NCBI GenBank assembly: GCA_947628615.1
Contig: CANRAO010000017.1
Location: 1-34,609 of the forward strand
Source of the DNA: an uncultured Clostridia bacterium
Lineage (GTDB): Bacteria > Bacillota > Clostridia > Oscillospirales > Ruminococcaceae
Reading direction: 5' to 3'
Length of the DNA: 34,609 nucleotides
The position numbers and the translations under genes are program-made. The notes beneath the pieces were generated by a model. That model worked only from the letters and a program-made list of their open reading frames with translations, had not been told where the DNA came from and did not search any database. This document shows positions 1 through 7,828 of the stretch, piece by piece. Positions within the stretch are counted from its first letter, which is position 1. The number at the start of each line of letters is the position of its first letter.

Positions 1-389
1 AGAGGGTAAACCAGACTTATAAATCCGCTTGCATAACAGCCGGGAACAGCAATTCTGCTTGAGTTTTTTATCTTCTCCCTATGCTCCGGCGACAACTCAG
101 GAAAACCATATGCCCAGTCAGGGTTCGTCCTATGAGCAGTAGATGCGTCTATTATCTTTGTGTGGTCGTTATTTTTGTCAATCAGCGATACAGATTCTAT
201 CGCCGCTTTATCAGGCAGACACAGAAAAGTAATATCCGACTCGTTTATAAATTTAGCCCGCTCATCTTTATCCTTGCGTTTTTCCTCATCTATGAGCATA
301 ATTTCAAGGTCGTTACGGTTTTTGAACCTATCAAAGATCTTAAGACCTGTCGTACCTTCTTTTCCGTCAATAAAGATTTTTGTTTTCAT
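1..389 (-). CDS. argC: N-acetyl-gamma-glutamyl-phosphate reductase, partial
   Basis: This is the N-terminal 129 residues of an ArgC; the gene runs off the left edge. ArgC reduces N-acetylglutamyl-5-phosphate to the semialdehyde with NADPH, the third step of arginine synthesis, in the cytosol. The start MKTKIFIDGKEGTTGL carries the dinucleotide-binding glycine loop. The motif PGCYASGF near the window edge contains the catalytic cysteine. The GKEGTTGL start and short spacing to the Cys suggest the shorter type 2 ArgC. The ATG at 389 has an AAAGG ribosome binding site about 9 bases upstream. It lies 19 bases after the argH stop on the same strand, so it is very probably the third arginine gene of the operon. 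Translated by eye from the complement. Confidence 0.9.
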   Translation of the reverse strand, partial: MKTKIFIDGKEGTTGLKIFDRFKNRNDLEIMLIDEEKRKDKDERAKFINESDITFLCLPDKAAIESVSLIDKNNDHTKIIDASTAHRTNPDWAYGFPELSPEHREKIKNSSRIAVPGCYASGFISLVYP

Positions 390-408
390 ATATATTGCCT
401 TTCAATTT

Positions 409-1782
409 TTACTTATCAAGTTCTCTCAAAACATACTCTATCTGAGCTTTTACGCTTTCGGGTGCAGGTCCTCCTGCCGACTTTCTATGCATCACACAGG
501 TATCCAAAGAAATAGCTTTATAGACATCTTCATCAAAGCTGTCGCTAAGCTTTTTATATTCGTTTATCGGCAGTGTTTCAAGGGTAACGCCCAGCTCTAT
601 ACATCTTGCAACTAAAGTACCTGTTATTTTATAAGCGTCTCTGAACGGCATACCCTTTTTAACAAGATAGTCTGCACAGTCGGTTGCGTTTATGAATCCC
701 TTAGCCGCCGCGTTTCTCATATTCTCTTTTATAACCGTCATTGTAGACAGCATTGGTATAAATGTATTTATGCACAGCTTGACCGTATCTACAGCATCGA
801 ATATTGCCTCCTTATCCTCCTGCATATCCTTGTCATAAGCAAGCGACAGGTTTTTCATCATAGAAAGCAAAGTATTCAAATCTCCGTAAACACGGGCGGT
901 TTTGCCCCTGATAAGCTCGGTAACGTCGGGATTTTTCTTCTGTGGCATTATCGAAGAGCCTGTTGCGTAAGCGTCGTCAAGCTCTACAAATTTAAACTCC
1001 CACGAACACCATAAAATAATCTCCTCTGAAAAGCGAGACAGATGCATCATAAGTATTGAAATAGCACTTGCAAGCTCAATGCAGAAATCCCTGTCAGAAA
1101 CTCCGTCAAGCGAGTTTTGAGTAATCCCGTCAAAGCCTAAAAGCTCACAAACTCTCTGCCTGTCTATCTTGTAGGTAGTACCTGCTAAAGCACCGCTTCC
1201 TAAAGGCATTTGGTTCATTCTCTTATAGGTATCGTCAAGCCTTCCGACGTCACGCAGGAGCATATTTGCATATGCCATAAGATGATGAGCAAAGGTTATC
1301 GGCTGTGCTCTCTGAAGATGAGTATATCCAGGCATAACAGTTTCAATATGTTCTTTTGCCATATCGGTTATGGTATGAATCAACTTTACGGTTATACCTC
1401 TTATTTCTTTTATCTCATCTAAAAGGTACATTCTTATATCAAGTGCGACCTGATCGTTCCTTGAACGTGCAGTGTGAAGCCTTTTCCCTGCGTCGCCGAC
1501 ACGCTTAGTCAGTTCCGCCTCAATAAACATATGAATATCCTCAGCGTTTGGGTCAAATTCCAAAACCCCGTTATCAATATCTGCTAAAATACCCTTCAAC
1601 CCGTCTATAATGACCTCGCTCTCACTTTTGTCAATTATTCCGCACTCGCCCAGCATTGTTGCGTGGGCAATAGAGCCCTTTATATCGTGACGGTACATTC
1701 TCGCATCAAACTTTATAGACGAATTGAAATCGTTTACCCGCTCGTCAATATCTTTTGAAAAACGTCCTGCCCACATAGGCAT
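409..1782 (-). CDS. argH: Argininosuccinate lyase
   Basis: This enzyme splits argininosuccinate into arginine and fumarate, the last step of arginine synthesis. The 457 residues match the usual family length. It belongs to the fumarase/aspartase superfamily. The family signature GSSIMPQKKNP is at residues 275-285 with the catalytic serine loop, HTARSRNDQV is at 103-112, and GYTHLQRAQP, including the conserved His155, is at 152-161. The ATG at 1782 follows AAGGAGAG at good spacing. It is cotranscribed with argC downstream. It is separated from argG upstream by a 420-bp cassette holding a small four-helix-bundle gene, which is not usual for an argGH pair. Confidence 0.97.
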   Translation of the reverse strand: MPMWAGRFSKDIDERVNDFNSSIKFDARMYRHDIKGSIAHATMLGECGIIDKSESEVIIDGLKGILADIDNGVLEFDPNAEDIHMFIEAELTKRVGDAGKRLHTARSRNDQVALDIRMYLLDEIKEIRGITVKLIHTITDMAKEHIETVMPGYTHLQRAQPITFAHHLMAYANMLLRDVGRLDDTYKRMNQMPLGSGALAGTTYKIDRQRVCELLGFDGITQNSLDGVSDRDFCIELASAISILMMHLSRFSEEIILWCSWEFKFVELDDAYATGSSIMPQKKNPDVTELIRGKTARVYGDLNTLLSMMKNLSLAYDKDMQEDKEAIFDAVDTVKLCINTFIPMLSTMTVIKENMRNAAAKGFINATDCADYLVKKGMPFRDAYKITGTLVARCIELGVTLETLPINEYKKLSDSFDEDVYKAISLDTCVMHRKSAGGPAPESVKAQIEYVLRELDK

Positions 1783-1872
1783 AGTAAATCTCTCCTTAAA
1801 AAATATACTAAAATGAAAACTCCTAATAAAAACCTATAAGGGCAGCAAAAATGCCACCCCTTTTAATTATTT

Positions 1873-1907
1873 AATTGACAATTGACAATTGATAATTGAT
1901 AATTATT
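1873..1907. repeat. Heptamer array A (3' end of four-helix-bundle cassette)
   Basis: Five consecutive 7-bp units with one-base drift: AATTGAC, AATTGAC, AATTGAT, AATTGAT, AATTATT. The stop codon of the four-helix-bundle gene lies inside the array. Confidence 0.85.
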
Positions 1908-2256
1908 TTAAATTTGACTTTGTAGTCCTTGTAATAGAAATCAGAATTTTAATAATTTCTGTGCAGTCCTTGTATATATTTTCAAATTGAGAAAATGTAA
2001 TATATTTAGTTTCTTTTAACAACCTTAACCAATAATCAGTTTCATATGCTTCTTTGAGAGCAATGTTTACCTTTGACAAAAAGTCTTTTTTACTTTGTGC
2101 CTGTTGAGCCTCAACAACATTAGCACCTATACTAGTTCCACTTTTAAGAATTTGATTAGAAAGAACATATTCTTTCTTTTCGTTATGCAAATAGTTACAT
2201 AGTTTAACTATTCTAACTGCAAAATAGAAACTCTTATTTTCAATTAAATTATCCAT
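1903..2256 (-). CDS. Four-helix-bundle protein (S23 / 23S rRNA intervening-sequence family)
   Basis: A 117-residue, all-helical protein of the family found as ORFs inside 23S rRNA intervening sequences and as free-standing genes, related in fold to the Avd accessory protein of diversity-generating retroelements. The family core is visible: QILKSGTSIGANVVEAQ around residues 36-52, the usual R-x-x-x-SIGANI-x-EA pattern, followed by KKDFLSKVNIALKEAYETDYWL. The function is unknown. Its ATG at 2256 and its stop at 1903 both lie inside 7-bp-period repeat arrays, and no Shine-Dalgarno sequence precedes the start. It sits between argG and argH in the same direction, so it would be translated from the arginine mRNA if at all. 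I judge it a repeat-borne cassette rather than an arginine gene. Confidence 0.8.
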   Translation of the reverse strand: MDNLIENKSFYFAVRIVKLCNYLHNEKKEYVLSNQILKSGTSIGANVVEAQQAQSKKDFLSKVNIALKEAYETDYWLRLLKETKYITFSQFENIYKDCTEIIKILISITRTTKSNLK

Positions 2257-2292
2257 TGTCCATTATCCATTATCAATTGCATTGTCCATTAC
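2253..2292. repeat. Heptamer array B (5' end of four-helix-bundle cassette)
   Basis: Units with a 7-bp period: CCATTGT, CCATTAT, CCATTAT, CAATTGC, ATTGTCC, then ATTAC. The start codon of the four-helix-bundle gene is one of the repeated CAT/ATG words. The other end of the array overlaps the argG stop codon (2289-2291). Confidence 0.85.
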
Positions 2293-3512
2293 TTTCTTTT
2301 TTGGTCCAGCTTAGCCTTAACCTTAATAGGAAGTCCGAACAGATTGATAAAGCCTGCACTGTCAGCCTGATTGTAAACATTGTCCTCGTCGAAGGTTGCG
2401 ACCTCTTCGTCATACAATGTGTAAGGTGAAGTAACGCCTGCGTTGATGATATTACCCTTGTAAAGCTTTAGCTTAACATCTCCTGTTACGGTTTTTTGCG
2501 TCTCGGTAACAAATGCTGAAAGTGCCTCTCTAAGAGGTGTGTACCACTGACCGTTATAAACAATGTCAGCGAATTTTATACCGATATACTGCTTCATTCT
2601 TGCAGTTTCTTTATCGATAGTAATAGTCTCCAGAACATCGTGAGCGTGATAAAGAATCGTTCCGCCCGGAGTTTCATATACACCCCTCGACTTCATTCCG
2701 ACCAAACGGTTTTCAACTAAATCAGCAAGACCGATACCGTTTTCTCCGCCAAGCTTGTTTAGTGTTTTGACAATGTCAACGCCCTTCATTTCTTTGCCGT
2801 CAATAGCGGTAGGGATACCCTTCTCAAAGTGAATCGTTACATAAGTAGGCTTGTCAGGTGCCTGTAACGGAGAAACTCCCAGTTCTAAGAAACCTTTTTT
2901 TTCATACTGAGGCTCGTTTGCAGGGTCCTCAAGGTCAAGACCTTCGTGCGAAAGATGCCACAGGTTTTTATCCTTTGAATAGTTTGTCTCTCTGTTTATT
3001 TTAAGAGGAATATTATGTGCTTCTGCATATTCTATCTCCTGCTCACGGGATTTCAGATCCCAAATCCTCCAAGGAGCGATAATCTCCATATCAGGTGCAA
3101 AAGCCTTTATCGCAAGCTCAAATCTGACCTGGTCGTTGCCCTTGCCTGTGCAGCCGTGACAGATAGCGTCAGCGCCCTCTTTTATTGCAATTTCTGCAAT
3201 TCTCTTTGCAATGATAGGTCTTGCAAATGAAGTTCCCAGCAAGTATCTGTTTTCATAAACGGCTCCTGCCTGAACAGTCGGGAATACATAATCCTCTACA
3301 AATTCATCGTTCAGATCCTCAATATAAAGCTTAGAAGCACCCGTCTTTATAGCTTTTTCCTCAAGACCGTCGAGCTCAGTTCCCTGTCCGACGTCACCGG
3401 ATACTGCAATGACCTCGCAGTTGTTGTAATTTTCCTTTAACCACGCAATAATTATAGATGTGTCAAGTCCGCCTGAATAAGCTAAAACTACCTTTTTAAT
3501 TTCTTTTGCCAT
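2289..3512 (-). CDS. argG: Argininosuccinate synthase
   Basis: ATP-dependent condensation of citrulline and aspartate to argininosuccinate in the cytosol. The 407 residues fit the family. The ATP-pyrophosphatase P-loop AYSGGLDTS is at residues 11-19, and [13 protein letters not shown], typical of ArgG, follows at about one third of the length. I chose the ATG at 3512 rather than the longer TTG frame, because that TTG (3527) overlaps the ribosome binding site TTGGAGGAT. First gene of the arginine operon; a consensus-like promoter and a TGCATA/TATGCA palindrome lie upstream. Confidence 0.97.
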   Translation of the reverse strand: MAKEIKKVVLAYSGGLDTSIIIAWLKENYNNCEVIAVSGDVGQGTELDGLEEKAIKTGASKLYIEDLNDEFVEDYVFPTVQAGAVYENRYLLGTSFARPIIAKRIAEIAIKEGADAICHGCTGKGNDQVRFELAIKAFAPDMEIIAPWRIWDLKSREQEIEYAEAHNIPLKINRETNYSKDKNLWHLSHEGLDLEDPANEPQYEKKGFLELGVSPLQAPDKPTYVTIHFEKGIPTAIDGKEMKGVDIVKTLNKLGGENGIGLADLVENRLVGMKSRGVYETPGGTILYHAHDVLETITIDKETARMKQYIGIKFADIVYNGQWYTPLREALSAFVTETQKTVTGDVKLKLYKGNIINAGVTSPYTLYDEEVATFDEDNVYNQADSAGFINLFGLPIKVKAKLDQKRK

Positions 3513-3548
3513 AATATTATCCTCCAATAAATTTTTATGTTTGTGTTA

Positions 3549-3576
3549 ATTATACACAAAAGTTTGATAATGTCAA
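3549..3576 (-). promoter_or_regulatory. argG promoter
   Basis: On the complement: -35 TTGACA, 16-bp spacer, -10 TATAAT. The predicted transcript start is about 30 bases before the argG ribosome binding site. Confidence 0.8.
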
Positions 3577-3624
3577 GGGTTTTATGCAAAATTTTTATAA
3601 TTTTCTGCATATTTATCAGCTTTG

Positions 3625-3639
3625 TGCATAAATTATGCA
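3625..3639. promoter_or_regulatory. Candidate operator upstream of argG (ArgR-like)
   Basis: Perfect palindrome TGCATAAATTATGCA about 50 bp upstream of the -35 box. AT-rich palindromes of this type and size are typical of ArgR boxes, but the TGCA ends differ from the standard TGAAT/ATTCA box, so the assignment to ArgR is inference. Confidence 0.35.
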
Positions 3640-3663
3640 TATATACACGAATATTATGTATAA

Positions 3664-3861
3664 TTATTCACCGTACTTTTTGAATTTCTCTTTTTGTTTT
3701 CTTTTTGCTTTGACATTCAGTATTACTGCAATAACTCCCAGAACAATAGCAGCATATGTGATCATATCATATTTAAACGAAACTATGATCGCAATAATAG
3801 TAAGAATGTCAAAAAAAATTGCCGCAACTGCGAGCTTATTTTTGGTAATAAATTTCCTCAT
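3664..3861 (-). CDS. Small membrane protein, unknown function
   Basis: 65 residues starting MRKFITKNKLAVAAIFFD. Two hydrophobic segments (about residues 9-28 and 33-50) are joined by a short KYD loop, followed by a very basic tail rich in K and R (VKAKRKQKEKFKKYGE). The likely topology is both ends inside. The ATG at 3861 has GGAG 8 bases upstream; the longer frame from 3903 lacks a site. I do not recognise a family. Confidence 0.6.
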   Translation of the reverse strand: MRKFITKNKLAVAAIFFDILTIIAIIVSFKYDMITYAAIVLGVIAVILNVKAKRKQKEKFKKYGE

Positions 3862-3872
3862 AATCAATCTCC

Positions 3873-3886
3873 GTTCAATATTGAAC
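3873..3886. promoter_or_regulatory. 14-bp perfect palindrome before small membrane gene
   Basis: GTTCAATATTGAAC lies just upstream of the ribosome binding site of the 65-residue membrane protein. The position fits a repressor operator in the 5' leader; no regulator is known. Confidence 0.35.
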
Positions 3887-4015
3887 ATTTTATATAAAAG
3901 CATCTAAACATTCAAACTGAATATTTATCAATTAATGGTTATTTTATCATATTTTCATCATTTTGTCCATATATAATAAGTTTTACAATAATAACGTCAG
4001 GGTGATATTTATACC

Positions 4016-4044
4016 TTGAAAATCATATCTTAATGATATATAAT
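4016..4044 (+). promoter_or_regulatory. Promoter of flavin reductase-like gene
   Basis: TTGAAA, 17-bp spacer, TATAAT. The spacer carries the short inverted repeat ATCAT/ATGAT. The resulting 5' leader of about 85 bases contains heptamer array C. Confidence 0.65.
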
Positions 4045-4050
4045 ATTAAA

Positions 4051-4113
4051 GGTTAGAAGTTAGAGGTTAGATAAAGAAAAAGAAGTCTTGTATCTTGCTT
4101 CTTGCATCTTAAT
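4051..4113. repeat. Heptamer array C (two blocks)
   Basis: Block one: GGTTAGA, AGTTAGA, GGTTAGA. Block two (4086-4113): TCTTGTA, TCTTGCT, TCTTGCA, TCTTAAT. Both have a strict 7-bp period with drift. It lies between the promoter and ribosome binding site of the next gene. Block two is the same family as array D before ilvC. Confidence 0.8.
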
Positions 4114-4133
4114 ATCTAGTAGGGGGAAATATT

Positions 4134-4643
4134 ATGGCACTTAAAGAAATTGACATCAAATCATTGGAGAATCTCAATCCTTTTTCAAAGATTGCAGACG
4201 ACTGGTTCTTGGTAACCTCAGGAGATGAAAGCGGATACAATATGATGACCGCCTCATGGGGAAGCATTGGAACTATGTGGGGAAAAAGCGTTGCAGTTAC
4301 AGTTATCCGTCCGCAAAGATATACGAAAGAATTTGTCGATAAAAACGATTATTTTTCTATATCATTTTTAAAAGACGGCAATAAAGACAAGCTGAGCTTT
4401 TGCGGTACAAAAAGCGGAAGAGATTTTGATAAAGCAAAGGAAACAGGACTCACTCCAATATTTATCGACAGCACCACAACATTTGAACAGGCAGAGCTGG
4501 TGCTTATATGCAGAAAGGTATTCGCACAGGATATTGACCCTGAGTGTTTTCTTGATAAAACACTTATAGACAGATGGTATCCTGAAAAAGATTTCCACAC
4601 AGCATATGTAGGAGAAGTAGTGAAAGCATATCAGAATATCTGA
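4134..4643 (+). CDS. Flavin reductase-like (FMN-binding split barrel) protein
   Basis: 169 residues of the flavin reductase-like / flavoredoxin type, a split-barrel FMN-binding fold. The N-terminal half shows the typical NMMTASWGSIGTMWGKSVAVTVIRPQRYT stretch in pieces: MTASWG (FMN phosphate region) and a VIRPQRYTKEF strand-loop, then YFSISFL. Such proteins bind FMN and either reduce free flavin with NAD(P)H or act as electron carriers in anaerobes; which applies here cannot be told. Start ATG has the strong AGGGGGAAAT site upstream. It is a single-gene unit with its own promoter. No clear terminator hairpin follows. Confidence 0.85.
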   Translation: MALKEIDIKSLENLNPFSKIADDWFLVTSGDESGYNMMTASWGSIGTMWGKSVAVTVIRPQRYTKEFVDKNDYFSISFLKDGNKDKLSFCGTKSGRDFDKAKETGLTPIFIDSTTTFEQAELVLICRKVFAQDIDPECFLDKTLIDRWYPEKDFHTAYVGEVVKAYQNI

Positions 4644-4749
4644 TAAATTTTGACAAATTTTTTATTATTATCACTTCAAATGGTTTGTATTTTTCAAATT
4701 TTTAATAAATTAAAAATTAAAAAACAGAATTAATTTTGCTTTTTTAGTA

Positions 4750-4778
4750 TTGTAATTAACGTAAAGTTGATGTATAAT
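4750..4778 (+). promoter_or_regulatory. Promoter of L,D-transpeptidase gene
   Basis: TTGTAA, 17-bp spacer, TATAAT, about 70 bp before the start codon. Confidence 0.65.
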
Positions 4779-4846
4779 ATATTTAAACTATCCGTGTAGA
4801 ATTACAGATAAAAAGCAAATATAAATTTTTAGAAAGGAAAATACAG

Positions 4847-6676
4847 ATGAGCAAAGATTTTGATAGAGACGACAACAGCAAAATATCTTCAGAATATGAT
4901 GTTGAAAAAATAATTGCCGAAGTAAATAAAACGGAAAAGCAAAAAAAAGACTCTTATTCAACGGCTTTAAAAACTGATAATATTTCACAAAATGAATCTT
5001 CATATGGCTCTAATCGCAAATCAAAGACGGACATTATAAACGAGATTAATAATAGTCTTGGAAACAGCAAAGCTGATTTTGATAAAAGTAATTCAGAAAA
5101 TAATTATTCAAAGCAAAACAGCAGTAAAAGAAACAGCTTTTCAGATAATGAAGCTGCCGGCTTGCAAAGAGAAATCGAGCGCGGTACAAGGTATAACGAA
5201 CTCAGAAGTATGAAAGTTCAAAGTCATAAAGGCAGAAACGCAGTTTTGTTTGTGTTTGGGCTTGTGATAATTCTTCTGATTGGCGCTTATATCATCGGAT
5301 ATATGATGACCAAGGACAGCTTTCTGCCTAACACATTTGTAAACGGAATTTCAATCGGCGGAATGAACGTAAGCGAGGCTACAGAGGCTGTTCATAACGA
5401 TAAGGCCGTTGACAAACTTGTTTTAGAAAAACTGAACGGTGAAACCGTTACCGTTGATTATTCAAAAATTGATTATACATACTCCACTGCAGACGAGCTT
5501 GATAATATAATGAAAAAGGAAAACAAAGCACTCTGGTTTGTAAATCTTATAAAAAAATCAAATTTTACAATTTCTATGAAAGGCGCATATTCAGAGGATA
5601 AACTGAAAGAAGTCATTGAAAATGCAAGCTTTGGCGTCACTCCGTCAAAAAATGCTAAAATAGTAATGAAGGATGACGGTTTTGTTATTGAGCCTGAGGT
5701 TCAGGGAGATATTGTTGATACAGAAAAGGTTTTTGAAGCTGCTAAAGAGGCTGTAAATAATGGAACTGAAAAAATCAATCTGCTTGATGCAAATTGCTAT
5801 CAAAAGCCAAGCGTCGTTTCAAGTGATCTTCAGGATAAGCTGGAGGATCTTAACAAGGTTTTTAATTTAGAGGTCAAATTGGACTTTGATTATACAACGG
5901 AAAATTTGACCTATGACGTATTCAAAAACTGGGTGACAATCAAAAAAGACGGCAGCTATACGATAGATCAGGAGTCCGTCTGGAAATGGGTAAATTCAAT
6001 AAGAAGTAAATACGACACTCTTCATAAGACAAGAAAATTCAAGTCAACACTACAGGGCACTGTAAAAATCAAGGCCCAAAGGGGTGCCGACGGAAAGTTT
6101 GACGGTATTTTCGGATATTTTCTTGACGCAGACAAAACTGCCGAAGCAATATGCAAGGCTCTTAAAAAGGGCGAAAATACGACTATTGAACCTGTTTACT
6201 GGACGAACGGCGGATACACATATGATACTCAGGGTAAAGTTAAGCGTTCTGCAAGTGACGAAAAAAAGGTTATAAGTGACATTTCACAGCTTAATACATA
6301 TATAGAAGTCGACCTTACAAATCAAACGCTTTGGTATTATAAAAACGGCAAGGTAAAACATAAATGCGGAGTCGTTTCGGGAAAGCCCACCAAAGAACGA
6401 ATGACCTATCCGGGCATTTATCAGCTATGGATGAAGGAAAGAAACAAAACTATGAAGGGCAGGACCTCAGAGGGTTCATATGAATCTAACTGCTCTTACT
6501 GGAACTATATAAGTCAAAACAGCATAGGTATTCACGACGCTACATGGCAATCCTCATTCGGAGGAGACAGATATAAATACTACGGCTCTCACGGCTGTGT
6601 AGGTATTTCACTAAGCGACGCTCAGTATATTTATGAAAACGTACCTATAGGTACTGTTGTTATAATGTTCTATTAA
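4847..6676 (+). CDS. Membrane-anchored L,D-transpeptidase (YkuD) with PG-binding domains
   Basis: 609 residues. Residues 1-130 form a cytoplasmic, polar tail rich in S, N, K and D. A single transmembrane segment lies at about 131-154 (NAVLFVFGLVIILLIGAYII). The outer part looks like two putative peptidoglycan-binding type 4 repeats (about 160-450). The C-terminal YkuD domain (about 480-609) carries IGIHDA and the active-site motif SHGCVGIS with His582 and nucleophile Cys584. These enzymes cross-link peptidoglycan stems 3-3 (or attach proteins) and resist most beta-lactams. Start ATG follows GAAAGGAAA. Single-gene unit with promoter before and terminator after. The long disordered cytosolic tail is longer than usual. 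Confidence 0.93.
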   Translation: MSKDFDRDDNSKISSEYDVEKIIAEVNKTEKQKKDSYSTALKTDNISQNESSYGSNRKSKTDIINEINNSLGNSKADFDKSNSENNYSKQNSSKRNSFSDNEAAGLQREIERGTRYNELRSMKVQSHKGRNAVLFVFGLVIILLIGAYIIGYMMTKDSFLPNTFVNGISIGGMNVSEATEAVHNDKAVDKLVLEKLNGETVTVDYSKIDYTYSTADELDNIMKKENKALWFVNLIKKSNFTISMKGAYSEDKLKEVIENASFGVTPSKNAKIVMKDDGFVIEPEVQGDIVDTEKVFEAAKEAVNNGTEKINLLDANCYQKPSVVSSDLQDKLEDLNKVFNLEVKLDFDYTTENLTYDVFKNWVTIKKDGSYTIDQESVWKWVNSIRSKYDTLHKTRKFKSTLQGTVKIKAQRGADGKFDGIFGYFLDADKTAEAICKALKKGENTTIEPVYWTNGGYTYDTQGKVKRSASDEKKVISDISQLNTYIEVDLTNQTLWYYKNGKVKHKCGVVSGKPTKERMTYPGIYQLWMKERNKTMKGRTSEGSYESNCSYWNYISQNSIGIHDATWQSSFGGDRYKYYGSHGCVGISLSDAQYIYENVPIGTVVIMFY

Positions 6677-6684
6677 TAAAATAA

Positions 6685-6715
6685 GGCTCTTGCAATTGTT
6701 GCAGGAGCCATTTTA
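6685..6715 (+). terminator. Terminator after L,D-transpeptidase gene
   Basis: GGCTCTTGCAA / TTGCAGGAGCC hairpin (6685-6709) followed by ATTTTAT. Confidence 0.75.
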
Positions 6716-6744
6716 TATGTTTCAGATTTTATATTACATTTAAT

Positions 6745-6778
6745 AAAAAATCACACACCGAATAATCAGCGTGTGATT
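6745..6778 (-). terminator. Terminator after ferredoxin gene
   Basis: On the complement, AATCACAC / GTGTGATT arms around an 14-base loop (6749-6778) followed by a run of T. Confidence 0.8.
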
Positions 6779-6793
6779 TATGTAACAATTTTA

Positions 6794-6964
6794 TTACTCA
6801 GCTGACGGAGCGTCAACAGGACAGGTGCCTGCACAAGCACCGCAATCAATACAAGTATCAGCATCAATTACATATTTTCCGTCGCCCTCTGTAATAGCCC
6901 CTACAGGACATTCAGCAGCACAAGCACCGCAGCTGATGCAATCATCAGAAATTTTATATGCCAT
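6794..6964 (-). CDS. 2[4Fe-4S] ferredoxin
   Basis: 56 residues, MAYKISDDCISCGACAAECP then a second CIDCGACAGTCPVDA. Two CxxCxxCxxxCP motifs (Cys9/12/15/19 and Cys39/42/45/49) each supply cysteines for the two clusters, as in clostridial ferredoxins: low-potential electron carrier for pyruvate:ferredoxin oxidoreductase, hydrogenase and similar enzymes. The length is exactly that of the classical clostridial form. The ATG at 6964 has a perfect AAGGAGGT site. Single-gene unit with its own terminator. Translated by eye. Confidence 0.97.
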   Translation of the reverse strand: MAYKISDDCISCGACAAECPVGAITEGDGKYVIDADTCIDCGACAGTCPVDAPSAE

Positions 6965-7139
6965 AATAGCATACCTCCTTCAATAATTAATAAATGTAAA
7001 AACATTTATAAATATATGATAACACATAATTTAAAAAATGCAAGTCTTTTATAAAAAATATATAATAAATTATTTCCTTATTCGCAAAATCCTTTCTATA
7101 CTGACAGAATAACCAGCATTTTATTTCCACAACTGATCC

Positions 7140-7637
7140 TCATATGCCAAACATAGTTTTAAGAAGGTCAGTTCCCGATTTTGTTGAAAAAATCTTTTCC
7201 ATCACTTTTTCTATCGCAGCTTTGCTCAAATTGTCTTCATAAGCATTTACTAAGAAATCTGCTTCAATAAGTATCTGATAATCAATGCCCTCCTTCAAAT
7301 TATATGTATGATGATGCCCGACCAAAAATGCTACTCGCTCTGATATGCTTTTATCCAAATCAAATTCGGATAAAAACTCTCTTACTATCTTTTCTCCCTC
7401 GATCTCCTGATATTTGCCGTTTGAAGAATTATATTTTTCTTCAGAGGTCTTTATTCCTATGTCGTGAACAATTGCAGCAATAAGTAAGGTTTCCAATGTT
7501 TCATCGCTAAGACACTCACGCTCACCTATCATTTTTGCAAATGTATATACCTTTGCAAAATGCTGAATACGTTTTGGATCTCCTGCATAATATTCAACCA
7601 TTTTGCTAAATATTTTATTTTGAATATTCATATCCAT
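7140..7637 (-). CDS. HD-domain phosphohydrolase-like protein
   Basis: 165 residues with the metal-binding residues of an HD domain in order: His26 (RIQHFAKVY), the HD pair in AAIVHDIGIKT, His residues in VGHHHTY, and the final Asp in LIEADFLVN. HD proteins of this small single-domain type hydrolyse phosphomonoesters or nucleotides; the substrate is unknown. The start is either the ATG at 7637 or the third codon at 7631; GAGGAG lies 3 and 9 bases upstream respectively, so 7631 has better spacing. Single gene, convergent with nothing obvious. Confidence 0.85.
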   Translation of the reverse strand: MDMNIQNKIFSKMVEYYAGDPKRIQHFAKVYTFAKMIGERECLSDETLETLLIAAIVHDIGIKTSEEKYNSSNGKYQEIEGEKIVREFLSEFDLDKSISERVAFLVGHHHTYNLKEGIDYQILIEADFLVNAYEDNLSKAAIEKVMEKIFSTKSGTDLLKTMFGI

Positions 7638-7766
7638 CTGCTCCTCAGAAAGAGCAAGCCCCCTTTATATTATACTTTATTTATTGACTTTAAATTTTAG
7701 TATTATTTAATTATAACACAATTTTAAATATTTATCATCTATTATAAATATCGTACTTAAATCAAC

Positions 7767-7795
7767 TTGCTAATTTAAGACAGGTAGTGTATAAT
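7767..7795 (+). promoter_or_regulatory. galK promoter
   Basis: TTGCTA, 17-bp spacer, TATAAT, 33 bp before the start codon. Confidence 0.65.
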
Positions 7796-7828
7796 AATTT
7801 TAAAAATGAGTAAATTCGGAGGATATAT

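Noticed and set aside
81-615. Two rightward ORFs over argC/argH
   Set aside because: Opposite strand of clear arginine genes; no ribosome binding sites.
1800-1872. Imperfect stem-loop between the four-helix-bundle cassette and argH as a terminator
   Set aside because: Internal loop, wobble pair and no proper T-run; it would also cut off argH and argC from their promoter.
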